A DNA stretch of 36,777 bases from a beta proteobacterium AAP51 (GTDB taxonomy: Bacteria; Pseudomonadota; Gammaproteobacteria; Burkholderiales; Burkholderiaceae_C): assembly GCA_001295905.1 (NCBI GenBank), contig LJHT01000107.1, forward strand, positions 1 to 36,777, written 5' to 3'. The position numbers and the translations under genes were made by a program. The notes under the pieces are model-generated. The model was not told the origin of the DNA. It saw nothing but the letters and a program-made list of their open reading frames with translations, and searched no databases. Positions 1 to 9,368 of the stretch are shown one piece after another; the first letter of the stretch is position 1, and every line of letters begins with the position of its first letter.

Positions 1-3000
1 CGCTGGCGCGGCCGGCCGCGCTGCCGCTGTACCTGGCGGCGGTGCTGGGAGGCACGGGCTTGCTGGTGGCGGCGCTGTGGCCTGCCTCGCTGCACGGGCT
101 GCCCGCGCCGGGCGGCGGCTGGCCGCCGGCCTGGCTGCCGGCCTGGCCGGGGGCGTGGCTGGTGGCGCTGCTGCTGGCCTGGCCGGCCTCGGAGGCCGTC
201 ATCGCGCTGCTGCACCGGCTGCTGAGCGAGTGCACGCCGCCACGGCCGCTGGCACGGCTGGCGCTGGCGCAAGGCGTGCCGGCTTCGCAACGGGTGCTGG
301 TGGTCATCCCCGCGCTGCTGAGCGACGCCCGCGCCATCGAAGGCCTGGCGCACAGCCTGCGCCGCCACCAGCTGGCCAACCCCGAGCCGCAGGCGCAGTT
401 CGCGCTGCTCACCGACTGGGCCGATGCCGACACCGCCCGCGCCGAGAGCGACGCCGCGCTGCTGGCCCAGGCCACCGCCTGCGTGGCCGCGCTCAACCTT
501 GGCCAGCCCCCGGCCGCTGGCGGCGGCGCGCGTTTCCTGCTGCTGCACCGGCAGCGCAGTTTCAGCCGCAGCGAAGCACGCTGGATAGGCTGGGAACGCA
601 AGCGCGGCAAGCTGGAGCAGCTGGTGGCGGTGCTGGCCGAGGGCGCCGAAGGGCGCGATGCACCCGAGGCCGCCGCAGCCGCCTTCGTCGACCTGGGCGT
701 GCTGTCGCGCCCCGCGCCCGGCACGCGCTACATCGTCACGCTGGACAGCGACACCCAACTGCCGCCCGGCCGCCTGCGTGAACTGGTGGGCGTGGCCGCC
801 CACCCCGCCAACCGCCCGCGCCTGGCCGCAGACGGCCGCCGCGTGGTGGGCGGCTACGGCATCCTGCAGCCGCGCCTGGTGACGCCGCTGCCGCAGCCTT
901 TCGAAGACACGCTCTTCCACCGCCTCTTCGCCGGCCAGAGCGGCATCGACCCCTACGGCGCCGCCAGCTCCGAGATCTACCAGGACCTCTTCGGCGAAGC
1001 CAGCTACACCGGCAAGGGCCTGATGGACGTGCAGGCCGTGCACGCCGTGCTGGGCGGAAACCTGCCCGAAGGCCAGGTGCTCAGCCACGACCTGCTGGAA
1101 GGCGCGCTGGCGCGCTGCGCCGCCGTGACCGACGTGACGCTGGTGGAAGACGCGCCTTTCCACGCCGAGGTGGCGGCCTCGCGCGTGCACCGCTGGACGC
1201 GCGGCGACTGGCAGCTGCTGCCCATCCTGCTGCGCTCGCTGCTGCAGCCCGGGCGCTACCCGCTGGGGGCCGTGAACCGCTGGAAGATGGCCGACAACCT
1301 GCGCCGTTCGCTGGTGCCGCCGGCCGGGTTGGCGCTGCTGCTACTGGCCCTGAGCGGCGCGGTGCCGGGGCTGCACCCGGCGGGCGCGCTGGCGCTGGTG
1401 CTGGCCGGCTTTGCTGCGGGCCCGCTGCTGGGCGCGCTGGCCGGCATGCTGCCCACGCGGGAAGACGTGGCCTGGCAGCACTTCGCGCGCCAGGCAGGGG
1501 CCGAGCTGCTGCGCGCGCTGGGCGGCGGGCTGTGGCACGGCGCGCTGCTGCTGCAGCATGCGCTGGCGGCGCTGGACGCCATCGCCCGCGCGCTGTGGCG
1601 CACGCTGTTCAGCCAGCGCCTGCTGCTGCAGTGGACCACCGCGGCCGCCGCGCAGGCCGCCGCCAGCACCCGCCTGGCCACGGCCTGGCGACGCCACTGG
1701 CCGGTGCCGCTGGCGGCGGCCGCGCTGGCCGCGGCGCTGCTGTCCACCGGCACACCGCACCCCGTGCTGGCCCTGGCGCTGTGCACGCTGTGGGGCGCCG
1801 GGCCGCTGGCCGGCTGGTGGGCCAGCCGCCGCAGCGGCGGGCCCCAGCCCGAGGCCTGCCCCGCCGAAGACCGTGCCTACCTGCTGGATGTGGCGCGCGA
1901 CACCTGGCGCAGCTTCGAGCGCACCGTCACCCCGGCCGACCAGCACCTGCCGCCCGACAACCTGCAGACGCTGCCGCACGAGATGCTGGCGCGCCGCACC
2001 TCGCCCACCAACATCGGCCTGTACCTGCTGAGCACGGCCTGCGCGCGCCAGTTCGGCTGGATCACCACGCCCGAGCTGCTGCAGCGCCTGCAGGCCACGC
2101 TGGGCACGCTGGACCGCCTGGAGCGCCACCGCGGCCACTTCCTGAACTGGTACGGCACCGAAGACGGCCAGCCGCTGCTGCCGAGGTATGTCTCCACCGT
2201 GGACAGCGGCAACCTCTGCGGCCACCTGCTGGCGCTGGCCCAGGCCTGCCTGGAACGTGCAGCGCTGCCGGATGAAGCCGAGCATGCCCGCACGCTGCAG
2301 GCCATCGCCCTGCGCTGCCAGGCGCTGGCCTGGGCGCCTGATTTCGCCTTCCTCTACCACCCGCGCCGGCACCTGCTGCACATCGGCTTCCGCGTCGCAG
2401 AACAGCAGCTCGATGCCGGTTTCTACGACCTGCTGGCCAGCGAATCGCGCCTGACCAGCCTGCTGGCCATCGCCAAGGGCGACGTGCCGGTGCAGCACTG
2501 GGCCGCGCTCGGCCGGCCTTTCTACGCCGTGGGCGCCACGGCCGGGCTGCGCTCGTGGTCGGGCTCGATGTTCGAATACCTCATGCCCACGCTGGTGCTC
2601 AGTGAACCGGTGGGCAGCGTGCTCTTCGAAGCCGGCCTGGCCGCATTGGCCGAGCAGCGCGCCTTCGCCGCGGCCCAGCACGTGCCCTGGGGCATTTCCG
2701 AATCGGCCCATGCCGGGCGCGACCACACGCTGGCCTACCAGTACGCGCCCCAGGGCGTACCGCGCCTGGCGCTGCGCCGCACGCCGCCCGACGAACTGGT
2801 GGTGGCCCCCTACGCCACCGCGCTGGCTGCGCAGCTGCTGCCGCACGCGGCACGCCAGAACTACGCCGCGCTGCAGGCGCTGGGCGCGCGCGGTGCGCTG
2901 GGCTTCATCGAAGCGCTGGACTACACCGCCTCGCGCCAGACCGGCACCGGGCCGCTGACGCTGGTGCACACCGTGATGGCCCACCACCAGGGCATGAGCA

Positions 3001-6000
3001 TCGTGGCGCTGGCCAACGTGCTGCTGGAGGGCGTGGCGCAGCGCTGGGGCATGGCCGACCCCCACCTGGAAGCCGTGTCTTCGCTGCTGCACGAACGCGC
3101 ACCGCGCGAGGTGTCGCGCCTGGTGGCGCCGCTGGCCGGCACGGTGCCGGCGCTGCAGCGCCGCAAGGCCCCCACGCTGCTGCGCGAGGTGCAGCCCGGC
3201 CGCCATGCCATCGAACCCACGCACCTGCTGGGCAACGGCCGCCTGGCCGTGGCCTTGCGCGCCAACGGCGCCGGCCGCAGCACCTGGCTGGGCCGCGACC
3301 TGGGCCGCTGGCGCGACGACGCGCTGCGCGACGCGCACGGCCACTTCCTGTGGCTGCGCCGGGGCGAAGGCGCGCCGGTGTCGCTGAGCCAGCACCCCGC
3401 GCCCGACCCCGGGGCGCGCTACCACAGCCAGTTCCACGCCGACCGCGTGGTGCTGCAGGCCCACTGGCCCGCGCTGCACACGCAGGTGACGGTGTGGGTC
3501 AGCCCCGAGGACGACATCGAGTTCCGCCAGGTCGAGCTGCAGAACACCGGCACCCAGACCCAGCACTTCGAGCTGATCTCGGCCTTCGAACCCACGCTGG
3601 CCGAGGCCCGCGCCGACGAGGCCCACCCGGCCTTCGGCCAGATGTTCCTGCAGGCGCGCGGCCACGCGGCGCAGCGCGCGCTGCTCTTCGAACGCCGGCC
3701 GCGCCTGGCCGGTGAAGCGGCGCTGCACCTGGCGCACTTCCTGGCCGAAACCGCGCCCGAGGTGACGGCGCTGCACTGCCAGACCGACCGCCTGCACTGG
3801 CAGGGCCGCAACCGCAGCCCGGCACAGCCGCTGGCGCAGATGCAGCCTTTTGGCGGGGACGGCGCGGATGGCCTGAATGGCGTGGACGGCTTCACCACCC
3901 TGGCCACCGGCCTGGACCCGGTGTGCGCCCTGGGCGTGACGCTGCGCCTGCCCCCCGGCGCGCGCGTGCGCCTGTGTTTCGCCACCGCCGTGGCGGCCGA
4001 CGCCGCCAGGCTGCAGTCGGTGGTGGACAAGCACCAGCAGGCCAGCGCCATCGAACGCAGCTCGCTGATGTCGGCCACGCTGGCCGGTGTGCGCCTGCGC
4101 GCGCTGCGCATGGGCGCCGAAACCTTCACCACGCTGCAGACGCTGAACACCGCGCTGCTGCTGACGCTGGCGCGGCCCACGCGCCAGGGCGTGCCGCTGC
4201 AGCCTTGCGACCGGCGGCTGCTCTGGCGCTTCGGCCTCTCGGGCGAAAGGCCGCTGGTGCTGGTGGCCGCCGCCGGGCTGCAGGGCCTGGGGCTGCTGCG
4301 TTCACTGAGCCAGGCGCTGAGCCTGTGGCAATGGGGCGGCCTGGCTTGCGACCTGGTGGTGGTAAGCGCCGAAGCCAGCAGCTACGAAATGCCGCTGCAG
4401 CGCGAACTGGCGGCCCTGCGCGACCGCTTCCAGGCCGAAGCCGCCCACCACGCACCCGCGCTGCGCTGCGGCTGGCACCTGCTGCGCGCCGAAGACCTGG
4501 GCGAAGACGAAGCCGCCACGCTGCAGGCCCTGGCCCGCCTGCGCCTGCGCGCCGACGGCCGGCCCCTGGCCGCGCAGCTGGACGAATGGGCCGGCCTGCA
4601 CGAAGCGCAGCGCGCGGCGGTGCGCGCACGGCAGGGCCACACCGGGCACCCGGCGCTGCTGCAGGCGCTGGGCGCCACCGCGCCACCGCTGGCCAGCATC
4701 GGCCGCTTTGGCGCCCCCGGCCTGGAAGCCGGCCTGGAAGCCGGCCGAGAGGCCAGCCCAAAAGCCGGCCGAGAAGCCAACCCAGAAGCCGGCCAGTTCA
4801 GCTACACCGCCGGCGCCAGCGCCCGCCCGCCACGGCCCTGGCTGAACGTGCTGGCCAACGCCGGCTTCGGCAGCCTGCTCACCGAGGCCGGGGCCGGCTG
4901 CAGCTGGGCCGTGAACAGCCGCCTGAACCAGCTGACCGCCTGGCACAACGACGCCGTGGCCGACCCCCCGCCCGAGTGGCTGCTGCTGCAAGACCTGGCC
5001 ACGCGCGCAACCTGGGCCCTGGCCGCGAACGCCGAGGCGCCGCCCGGCGTGGATTTCGAAGTGGTGCACGAAGCCGGCTGCACCACGCTGCGCCACCAGC
5101 ATGCCGGCGTGGCCGTGCAACTGCGCTGGTGCGTGGATGCCGGCAGCGCAGTGCGCCAGATGACGCTGCAGCTCACCAACACCGGCACGCAGCCGCGCCG
5201 CCTGCGCGTGGTGGCGGTGGCCGAATGGCTGATGGGCGCGCAGCGCAGCGACCGCGCCACGGTCTTCACGCAACGGGTCGCGATCGCTGGCGCCCCCGGC
5301 GCACACGCTTCCCAAGGGAACGCGCCATCGCCGCTGCAGGCCCTGCTGGCCACGCAACAGGAAAGCGCCGGCGGCTTCGGCGACGGCACCGCCTTCCTGG
5401 CCTGGCTGCCCACACCTGCCGACACGGGGCCGCGCACCGACACCAGCGAGACCGACGCCCCCGAATGGACCTGCGACCGCCAGGAGTTCTTCAACGCCGC
5501 CGGCCACCCCGTGCTGCCCGGCCGCCTGGGCCAGCGCGCCGGCAGCGGCGGCGACCCCTGCGCCGCGCTGGGCCTGCACCTGGCCCTGCAGCCCGGCGCC
5601 AGCCTGCGGCGCACGCTGCTGCTGGGCTGGGCCGCCAGCCCCGCCGCCGCGGCCGAGCTGTTGCGCGCCGCCAGCGCCGTAACGCCGGCCCAAAGGCTGC
5701 TGGCCGTGCGCCAGCACTGGGCCGGCCTGCTGGGCGCGGCCACCGTGGCCACGCCCGACCCGCTGTTCGACGCGCTCGTCAACCACTGGCTGCTGTACCA
5801 GGCCGTGGCCTGCCGGCTGTGGGCCAAGGCGGCGCTGTACCAAGCCGGCGGCGCCACCGGCTTTCGCGACCAGCTGCAGGACAGCCTGGCCCTGGCCTGG
5901 GCCGCACCCGCGCTGCTGCGCGCGCAGATCGTGCGCTGCGCCGGCCGCCAGTTCGAGGCCGGCGACGTGCAGCACTGGTGGCACGCGCCCGACGGGGCCG

Positions 6001-7241
6001 GCGTGCGCACGCATTTCAGCGACGACCTGCTGTGGCTGCCCCATGCCTTGGTGCACTACCTCGCGCGCAGCGGCGACACTGGTGTGCTCGACGAAACCCA
6101 GCCCTTCCTGGAAGGCCAGCACATCGCCCCTGGCGCCGAAGACGCCTACGGCGTGCCGACCGTCAGCGCGCGCGTGGCCAGCGTGCACGAGCACGCCGCG
6201 CGCGCCATCGACCACAGCCTGCGCGTGGGCCTGCACGGCCTGCCGCTGATGGGCAGCGGCGACTGGAACGACGGCATGAACCGCGTGGGCCACGAGTGGC
6301 GCGGTGAATCGGTGTGGCTGGCCTGGTTCCTGTGCCGCGTGGTGGCGGGCTACGCCCCCGTGGCCCGCGCGCGCGGCGAGGCCGAACGCGCGCAACGCTG
6401 GGAAGACGCCGCCGCAGGCTGGCGCACGGCGCTGCAGGGCCCGGCCTGGGACGGCGCCTGGTACCGCCGCGCCTATTTCGACGACGGCAGCCCGCTGGGC
6501 AGCCAAGATAACAGCGAAGCCCGCATCGACCTCATCGCCCAGGCCTGGGCCGTGCTCAGCGAGGTGGCCCCGGCGCCGCGCCGCCGGCAGGCCCTGGCCT
6601 CGGCGCAGGCACTGCTGGTGGACGACACCCAGGGCCTGGTGCACCTGCTGCACCCGCCGCTGGCGCAGCAGCAGCCCAGCGCCGGCTACATCCAGGCCTA
6701 CCCAAAGGGCGTGCGTGAAAACGGCGGCCAGTACTCGCATGCCGCCGTGTGGTGGCTGATGGCCCAGGTGGCCGAAGCGCACACGCGGCCGGCTGAGGAA
6801 CAACAGGCCCTGCTCGACGCCGCCTGGCGCACCTGGCTAGGCCTGAGCCCGGCCCACCGCAGTGCCGACCCCGCACGCGCGGCCGCCTACGGGCTGGAGC
6901 CCTACGTGATGGCCGCCGACATCTACACCGCCGCGCCCTACGTGGGCCGCGGCGGCTGGAGCTGGTACACCGGCGCGGCCGCATGGATGCACCGCGCCGC
7001 CATCGAAAGCATCTTCGGGCTGGAGATGGAAGCGCAGCGCCTGCGCCTGCAGCCCGGCCTGCCCAGCCACTGGCCGGTGGCCGAGCTGACGCTGCGCCGC
7101 GAGGGGCGCGAGCTGCACTTCGTGCTGCAGCGCGCGCCGGCCGCTGCAGGGGCGCGTGTGCTGGCGCCCGGGCAGTGGCTGGACTGGGCGGCGCTGCAGG
7201 GGGCGCACCACTGGGTTGTGCCCTCGACAGCGCCGGCCTGA
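1..7241 (+). CDS. ndvB: Cyclic beta-1,2-glucan synthase, NdvB/ChvB type (5' partial)
   Basis: Inner-membrane enzyme expected to polymerise and cyclise beta-1,2-glucan from UDP-glucose for the periplasm (known family role). The frame is open to the left edge (codons from base 3) and the first in-window start is only a GTG at 42, so the true start lies upstream. About 2400 residues are visible against roughly 2800 in NdvB/ChvB. Numbering from 42: membrane segments at 1-60, about 425-470 and 553-605; GT84 glycosyltransferase with LDSDTQLP (D235), SHDLLEG and HRWTRGDWQ (from H383); glycoamylase-like domain with SWSGSMFEYLMPTLV (about 837) and HHQGMS (981); two GH94 N-terminal-type beta domains; C-terminal GH94 phosphorylase-like domain with GSGDWNDGMN (D2074/D2077) and GGWSWYTGAA. 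An odd 24-residue tetrapeptide-repeat linker lies at 1561-1584. It ends 13 bp before a convergent lipoprotein gene. Family call is firm; the glucan product is inferred. Confidence 0.93.
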   Translation, partial: LARPAALPLYLAAVLGGTGLLVAALWPASLHGLPAPGGGWPPAWLPAWPGAWLVALLLAWPASEAVIALLHRLLSECTPPRPLARLALAQGVPASQRVLVVIPALLSDARAIEGLAHSLRRHQLANPEPQAQFALLTDWADADTARAESDAALLAQATACVAALNLGQPPAAGGGARFLLLHRQRSFSRSEARWIGWERKRGKLEQLVAVLAEGAEGRDAPEAAAAAFVDLGVLSRPAPGTRYIVTLDSDTQLPPGRLRELVGVAAHPANRPRLAADGRRVVGGYGILQPRLVTPLPQPFEDTLFHRLFAGQSGIDPYGAASSEIYQDLFGEASYTGKGLMDVQAVHAVLGGNLPEGQVLSHDLLEGALARCAAVTDVTLVEDAPFHAEVAASRVHRWTRGDWQLLPILLRSLLQPGRYPLGAVNRWKMADNLRRSLVPPAGLALLLLALSGAVPGLHPAGALALVLAGFAAGPLLGALAGMLPTREDVAWQHFARQAGAELLRALGGGLWHGALLLQHALAALDAIARALWRTLFSQRLLLQWTTAAAAQAAASTRLATAWRRHWPVPLAAAALAAALLSTGTPHPVLALALCTLWGAGPLAGWWASRRSGGPQPEACPAEDRAYLLDVARDTWRSFERTVTPADQHLPPDNLQTLPHEMLARRTSPTNIGLYLLSTACARQFGWITTPELLQRLQATLGTLDRLERHRGHFLNWYGTEDGQPLLPRYVSTVDSGNLCGHLLALAQACLERAALPDEAEHARTLQAIALRCQALAWAPDFAFLYHPRRHLLHIGFRVAEQQLDAGFYDLLASESRLTSLLAIAKGDVPVQHWAALGRPFYAVGATAGLRSWSGSMFEYLMPTLVLSEPVGSVLFEAGLAALAEQRAFAAAQHVPWGISESAHAGRDHTLAYQYAPQGVPRLALRRTPPDELVVAPYATALAAQLLPHAARQNYAALQALGARGALGFIEALDYTASRQTGTGPLTLVHTVMAHHQGMSIVALANVLLEGVAQRWGMADPHLEAVSSLLHERAPREVSRLVAPLAGTVPALQRRKAPTLLREVQPGRHAIEPTHLLGNGRLAVALRANGAGRSTWLGRDLGRWRDDALRDAHGHFLWLRRGEGAPVSLSQHPAPDPGARYHSQFHADRVVLQAHWPALHTQVTVWVSPEDDIEFRQVELQNTGTQTQHFELISAFEPTLAEARADEAHPAFGQMFLQARGHAAQRALLFERRPRLAGEAALHLAHFLAETAPEVTALHCQTDRLHWQGRNRSPAQPLAQMQPFGGDGADGLNGVDGFTTLATGLDPVCALGVTLRLPPGARVRLCFATAVAADAARLQSVVDKHQQASAIERSSLMSATLAGVRLRALRMGAETFTTLQTLNTALLLTLARPTRQGVPLQPCDRRLLWRFGLSGERPLVLVAAAGLQGLGLLRSLSQALSLWQWGGLACDLVVVSAEASSYEMPLQRELAALRDRFQAEAAHHAPALRCGWHLLRAEDLGEDEAATLQALARLRLRADGRPLAAQLDEWAGLHEAQRAAVRARQGHTGHPALLQALGATAPPLASIGRFGAPGLEAGLEAGREASPKAGREANPEAGQFSYTAGASARPPRPWLNVLANAGFGSLLTEAGAGCSWAVNSRLNQLTAWHNDAVADPPPEWLLLQDLATRATWALAANAEAPPGVDFEVVHEAGCTTLRHQHAGVAVQLRWCVDAGSAVRQMTLQLTNTGTQPRRLRVVAVAEWLMGAQRSDRATVFTQRVAIAGAPGAHASQGNAPSPLQALLATQQESAGGFGDGTAFLAWLPTPADTGPRTDTSETDAPEWTCDRQEFFNAAGHPVLPGRLGQRAGSGGDPCAALGLHLALQPGASLRRTLLLGWAASPAAAAELLRAASAVTPAQRLLAVRQHWAGLLGAATVATPDPLFDALVNHWLLYQAVACRLWAKAALYQAGGATGFRDQLQDSLALAWAAPALLRAQIVRCAGRQFEAGDVQHWWHAPDGAGVRTHFSDDLLWLPHALVHYLARSGDTGVLDETQPFLEGQHIAPGAEDAYGVPTVSARVASVHEHAARAIDHSLRVGLHGLPLMGSGDWNDGMNRVGHEWRGESVWLAWFLCRVVAGYAPVARARGEAERAQRWEDAAAGWRTALQGPAWDGAWYRRAYFDDGSPLGSQDNSEARIDLIAQAWAVLSEVAPAPRRRQALASAQALLVDDTQGLVHLLHPPLAQQQPSAGYIQAYPKGVRENGGQYSHAAVWWLMAQVAEAHTRPAEEQQALLDAAWRTWLGLSPAHRSADPARAAAYGLEPYVMAADIYTAAPYVGRGGWSWYTGAAAWMHRAAIESIFGLEMEAQRLRLQPGLPSHWPVAELTLRREGRELHFVLQRAPAAAGARVLAPGQWLDWAALQGAHHWVVPSTAPA
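4722..4793 (+). repeat. Six in-frame 12-bp repeats in the ndvB linker
   Basis: Six consecutive 12-bp units derived from CTGGAAGCCGGC encode LEAG, LEAG, REAS, PKAG, REAN, PEAG. Units 3-4 and 5-6 also form a 24-bp higher-order repeat. The stretch lies between the first and second GH94-type beta domains and probably forms a flexible or helical spacer whose length can change by slippage without a frameshift. Confidence 0.85.
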
Positions 7242-7254
7242 GGAGCCTGAGGCC

Positions 7255-8208
7255 TCAGCGCGTCTTCAGCGCACCGTTCTCGTCGGACAGCACGATCTCC
7301 ACGCGCCGGTTCGCACGGCGGCCGTCGGCACTGTCGTTCGGGGCCACGGGGCTGCTTTCACCCAGGCCTTGCGCGGTGAGCTGCGCGCGGTTCACGCCCA
7401 TGCCCAGCAGCGAGCCCATCACCGCTTCGGCGCGGCGCGCCGAGAGTGCGATGTTCATGCTGTCTCCGCCCACACTGTCGGTGTAGCCCTCGATCAGCGC
7501 CTTGCGCTGCGGGTACTGCTTCAGGAAGCCGCTGAGGCGCTGCATGCTCTGCAGGCTGTCCGAACGCAGCGTGGCCTGGCCGGTGGCGAAGAGCACATCG
7601 CCGATGGTGATGACCAGGCCGCGCTCGGTTTCCTTCGCGTTCAACTCGCGCAGCTGCGTCTGCAGCAGCGCGTTGCGGCGCTCGGCCTCGCCCACCTGCT
7701 GCTGCGACAGGGCCGCCTGCTGCTGCGAGCGGGCGGCGTCGCGCGTGGCGGCACCAGCCTGGCGCTGTGAAGCTTCGGCATCGCGCGTGGCGGCGGCGGC
7801 ATCGCGTGTGGCTACGCCCGCGGCGGCGGTGGCGGCATCGGCCTCACGCGTGCGCGCGGCCAGACGCATGTTGGCCGTTTCGGTGCCGGCCTGGGCCACC
7901 GCCGCTTCGGCGCCCTTGCGGCGGGCCGTTTCGCGGGCCAGGGCCGTGCGCTGGCGCGCCAGGTAGGCCAGCTGGTCGATGGTGGCGACGTCTTCACCCT
8001 TCACCGAAGCGGCTTCGGCCAGGTTCAGCGCCTCGCCGGCAATGCGCAGCTCGTTGGTGGCCAGGGCCTGGGTCTGCGCGTCGGCCTGGGCGGCGCGGTA
8101 GTCGTTGCGGGCCTGGGTGAGCAGGAAGTTGTCCACCGGCGTGGTGCCGCAGGCGGCCAGCACGGCGGCGGCCATCAGGCTCAGCGCGGCGGTTCGGAAG
8201 GTTTGCAT
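7255..8208 (-). CDS. DUF4398/OmpA-domain outer-membrane lipoprotein
   Basis: 317-aa lipoprotein predicted to tie the outer membrane to peptidoglycan. The signal peptide ends in a lipobox, LAAC, with C20. A DUF4398-like helical region follows (about 25-110), then an Ala/Gln-rich coiled coil with four ATRDA-like repeats (about 115-190), then an OmpA C-terminal domain (about 195-310) with VLFATGQATL, EGYTDSVGG and the NRRVEI end typical of diaminopimelate binding. The ATG at 8208 is chosen because the signal peptide starts there and GAAAG precedes it. An in-frame TTG at 8223 is less likely. It follows another DUF4398 lipoprotein gene by 69 bp on the same strand, probably as an operon. Specific function is unknown. 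Confidence 0.88.
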   Translation of the reverse strand: MQTFRTAALSLMAAAVLAACGTTPVDNFLLTQARNDYRAAQADAQTQALATNELRIAGEALNLAEAASVKGEDVATIDQLAYLARQRTALARETARRKGAEAAVAQAGTETANMRLAARTREADAATAAAGVATRDAAAATRDAEASQRQAGAATRDAARSQQQAALSQQQVGEAERRNALLQTQLRELNAKETERGLVITIGDVLFATGQATLRSDSLQSMQRLSGFLKQYPQRKALIEGYTDSVGGDSMNIALSARRAEAVMGSLLGMGVNRAQLTAQGLGESSPVAPNDSADGRRANRRVEIVLSDENGALKTR

Positions 8209-8277
8209 GGCGGGTTCTTTCAAGGGAAGGAAGGAATCGGGTGATCTGTTCAGGTTTGCAGGTTCAGGTCTGCGCGT

Positions 8278-8676
8278 TCATTTGGGCTGCCGCGCCATTT
8301 CCTCGCGCAGCGCGCGGCCGGCTTCCTGCAAGGCCTGCGCGGAACGGCGGGCCTTCTCGGCCTCGGCCTTGGCTTCGGCCAGCTGCGCATCGGCCTGGGC
8401 CTGCTGCGACAGGCGCAGCGCGGTGGCGTGGTCTTCGGCGGCCATGGCGGTCTGTGCGCGGCGCAGCTTCTCGCGCGACAGCGCCATCTCCGCGGGCGCC
8501 ATTTCCACGGCGCCGGCGGCCACCGCGCTGTTCACCGCGGCACTGGCCAGCGCCATCTGCGCCGTGGGCGGGGGCATGCCGGCACACGCGGCCAGCAGCA
8601 GCACGGAAAGCACCAGCGGCAGGCTGCGGCGCAGGCGCTGCGGTACGCGGGAGGTTTCGGTCGGATAGGAATGCAT
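8278..8676 (-). CDS. DUF4398 lipoprotein
   Basis: 132-aa small lipoprotein. MHSYPTETSRVPQRLRRS is a basic n-region, followed by a hydrophobic stretch and a lipobox, LLAACAG. The mature part is Ala/Glu/Gln-rich and helical (ALRLSQQAQADAQLAEAKAE), matching the DUF4398 helical hairpin at the N-terminus of the downstream OmpA-domain protein. The ATG at 8676 is preceded by AAAGG seven bases upstream. An ATG at 8691 in the same frame is possible but has no clear ribosome site. First gene of a probable two-gene envelope operon, divergent from the BON-domain gene. Role is inferred to be envelope-structural. Confidence 0.8.
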   Translation of the reverse strand: MHSYPTETSRVPQRLRRSLPLVLSVLLLAACAGMPPPTAQMALASAAVNSAVAAGAVEMAPAEMALSREKLRRAQTAMAAEDHATALRLSQQAQADAQLAEAKAEAEKARRSAQALQEAGRALREEMARQPK

Positions 8677-8953
8677 GGGGTGGCCTTTCATGGCACGGGG
8701 GTTGGGAGGTGGGTCGATGGAAGACAAGCAGGCCTGCAGCGCGGCGGCCTTCAGCACACGAGCTTCAGCGCCCATCAGCACAAGGGTCGGTGCGCTTCCA
8801 CACACAGGGCACAAAGGGCCTGGCGTCCTACAGCGCAGCGCGCTGCGCGCCTATCGCAGCGGCACGCGGCCCTGCCTACATTGCTTCATCGGGGCCATGC
8901 CGCCATGGGCAGCAGGCGCCGCGACCCCACCACCACACCGACGGAGCCTTCGC
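8677..8953. promoter_or_regulatory. Divergent intergenic region with 16-bp palindrome
   Basis: 277-bp spacer between the divergent DUF4398 and BON lipoprotein genes, so it must carry both promoters. The clearest structure is the perfect palindrome GCGCAGCGCGCTGCGC at 8833-8848. It could be an operator or simply a GC-rich hairpin. No convincing sigma-70 boxes were found by eye. Confidence 0.35.
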
Positions 8954-9313
8954 ATGAACACCACCCCCACACGCCACCCCCTGGACCACCCCCTGGGCCG
9001 CCCCCTGGCCACCCTGCTGACCGCCCTCACGCTGGGCGTTGGCCTGCTGGCTACCACCGGCTGCGCCGTCACCCGCGACCAGCAATCGGTGGGCTCGTAT
9101 GTCGATGACGCCGCCATCACCACCGCGGTGAAGGCACGCTTCATCGACAACAAGACCGTCGACGCCATCGCCATCAGCGTGGAAACGCTGAACGGCACCG
9201 TGATGCTCTCGGGCTTTGCCAAGAGCAGCGCCGAGAAGACCGTCGCCGAGAGCCTGGCCTGGAAGGTGGAAGGCGTGAAGGGCGTGAAGAACGAACTCGC
9301 CATCCGCCCGTAA
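8954..9313 (+). CDS. BON-domain lipoprotein (OsmY-like)
   Basis: 119-aa periplasmic or outer-membrane lipoprotein. The signal peptide has the lipobox-like end LLATTGCAV. A single BON domain follows (about 45-119): DDAAITTAVKARF, then VETLNGTVMLSGFAKS and VEGVKGVKNELAI. BON domains bind phospholipid and occur in osmotic-stress proteins (OsmY, DolP). One domain is shorter than the two in E. coli OsmY but common in proteobacteria. Start ATG 8954 is preceded by GGAG eight bases upstream. Proximity to a cyclic-glucan synthase and OmpA-type lipoproteins fits an osmotic/envelope theme, which is inference. Confidence 0.85.
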   Translation: MNTTPTRHPLDHPLGRPLATLLTALTLGVGLLATTGCAVTRDQQSVGSYVDDAAITTAVKARFIDNKTVDAIAISVETLNGTVMLSGFAKSSAEKTVAESLAWKVEGVKGVKNELAIRP

Positions 9314-9368
9314 GCACCGGCACCGTGCCCAGGCACCGCACCCACGCCACGTGCCCAGGCCCGAAACC

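Noticed and set aside
1341..6803. Long open frames antisense to ndvB (about 900 and 830 codons) and a 790-codon frame on the same strand
   Set aside because: No motifs, low-complexity Arg/Ala/Gly/Gln composition and full overlap with recognised ndvB domains.
7247..7258. 12-bp palindrome CTGAGGCCTCAG between ndvB and the lipoprotein gene
   Set aside because: It overlaps the lipoprotein stop, has no T-run and is too short to call a terminator with confidence.
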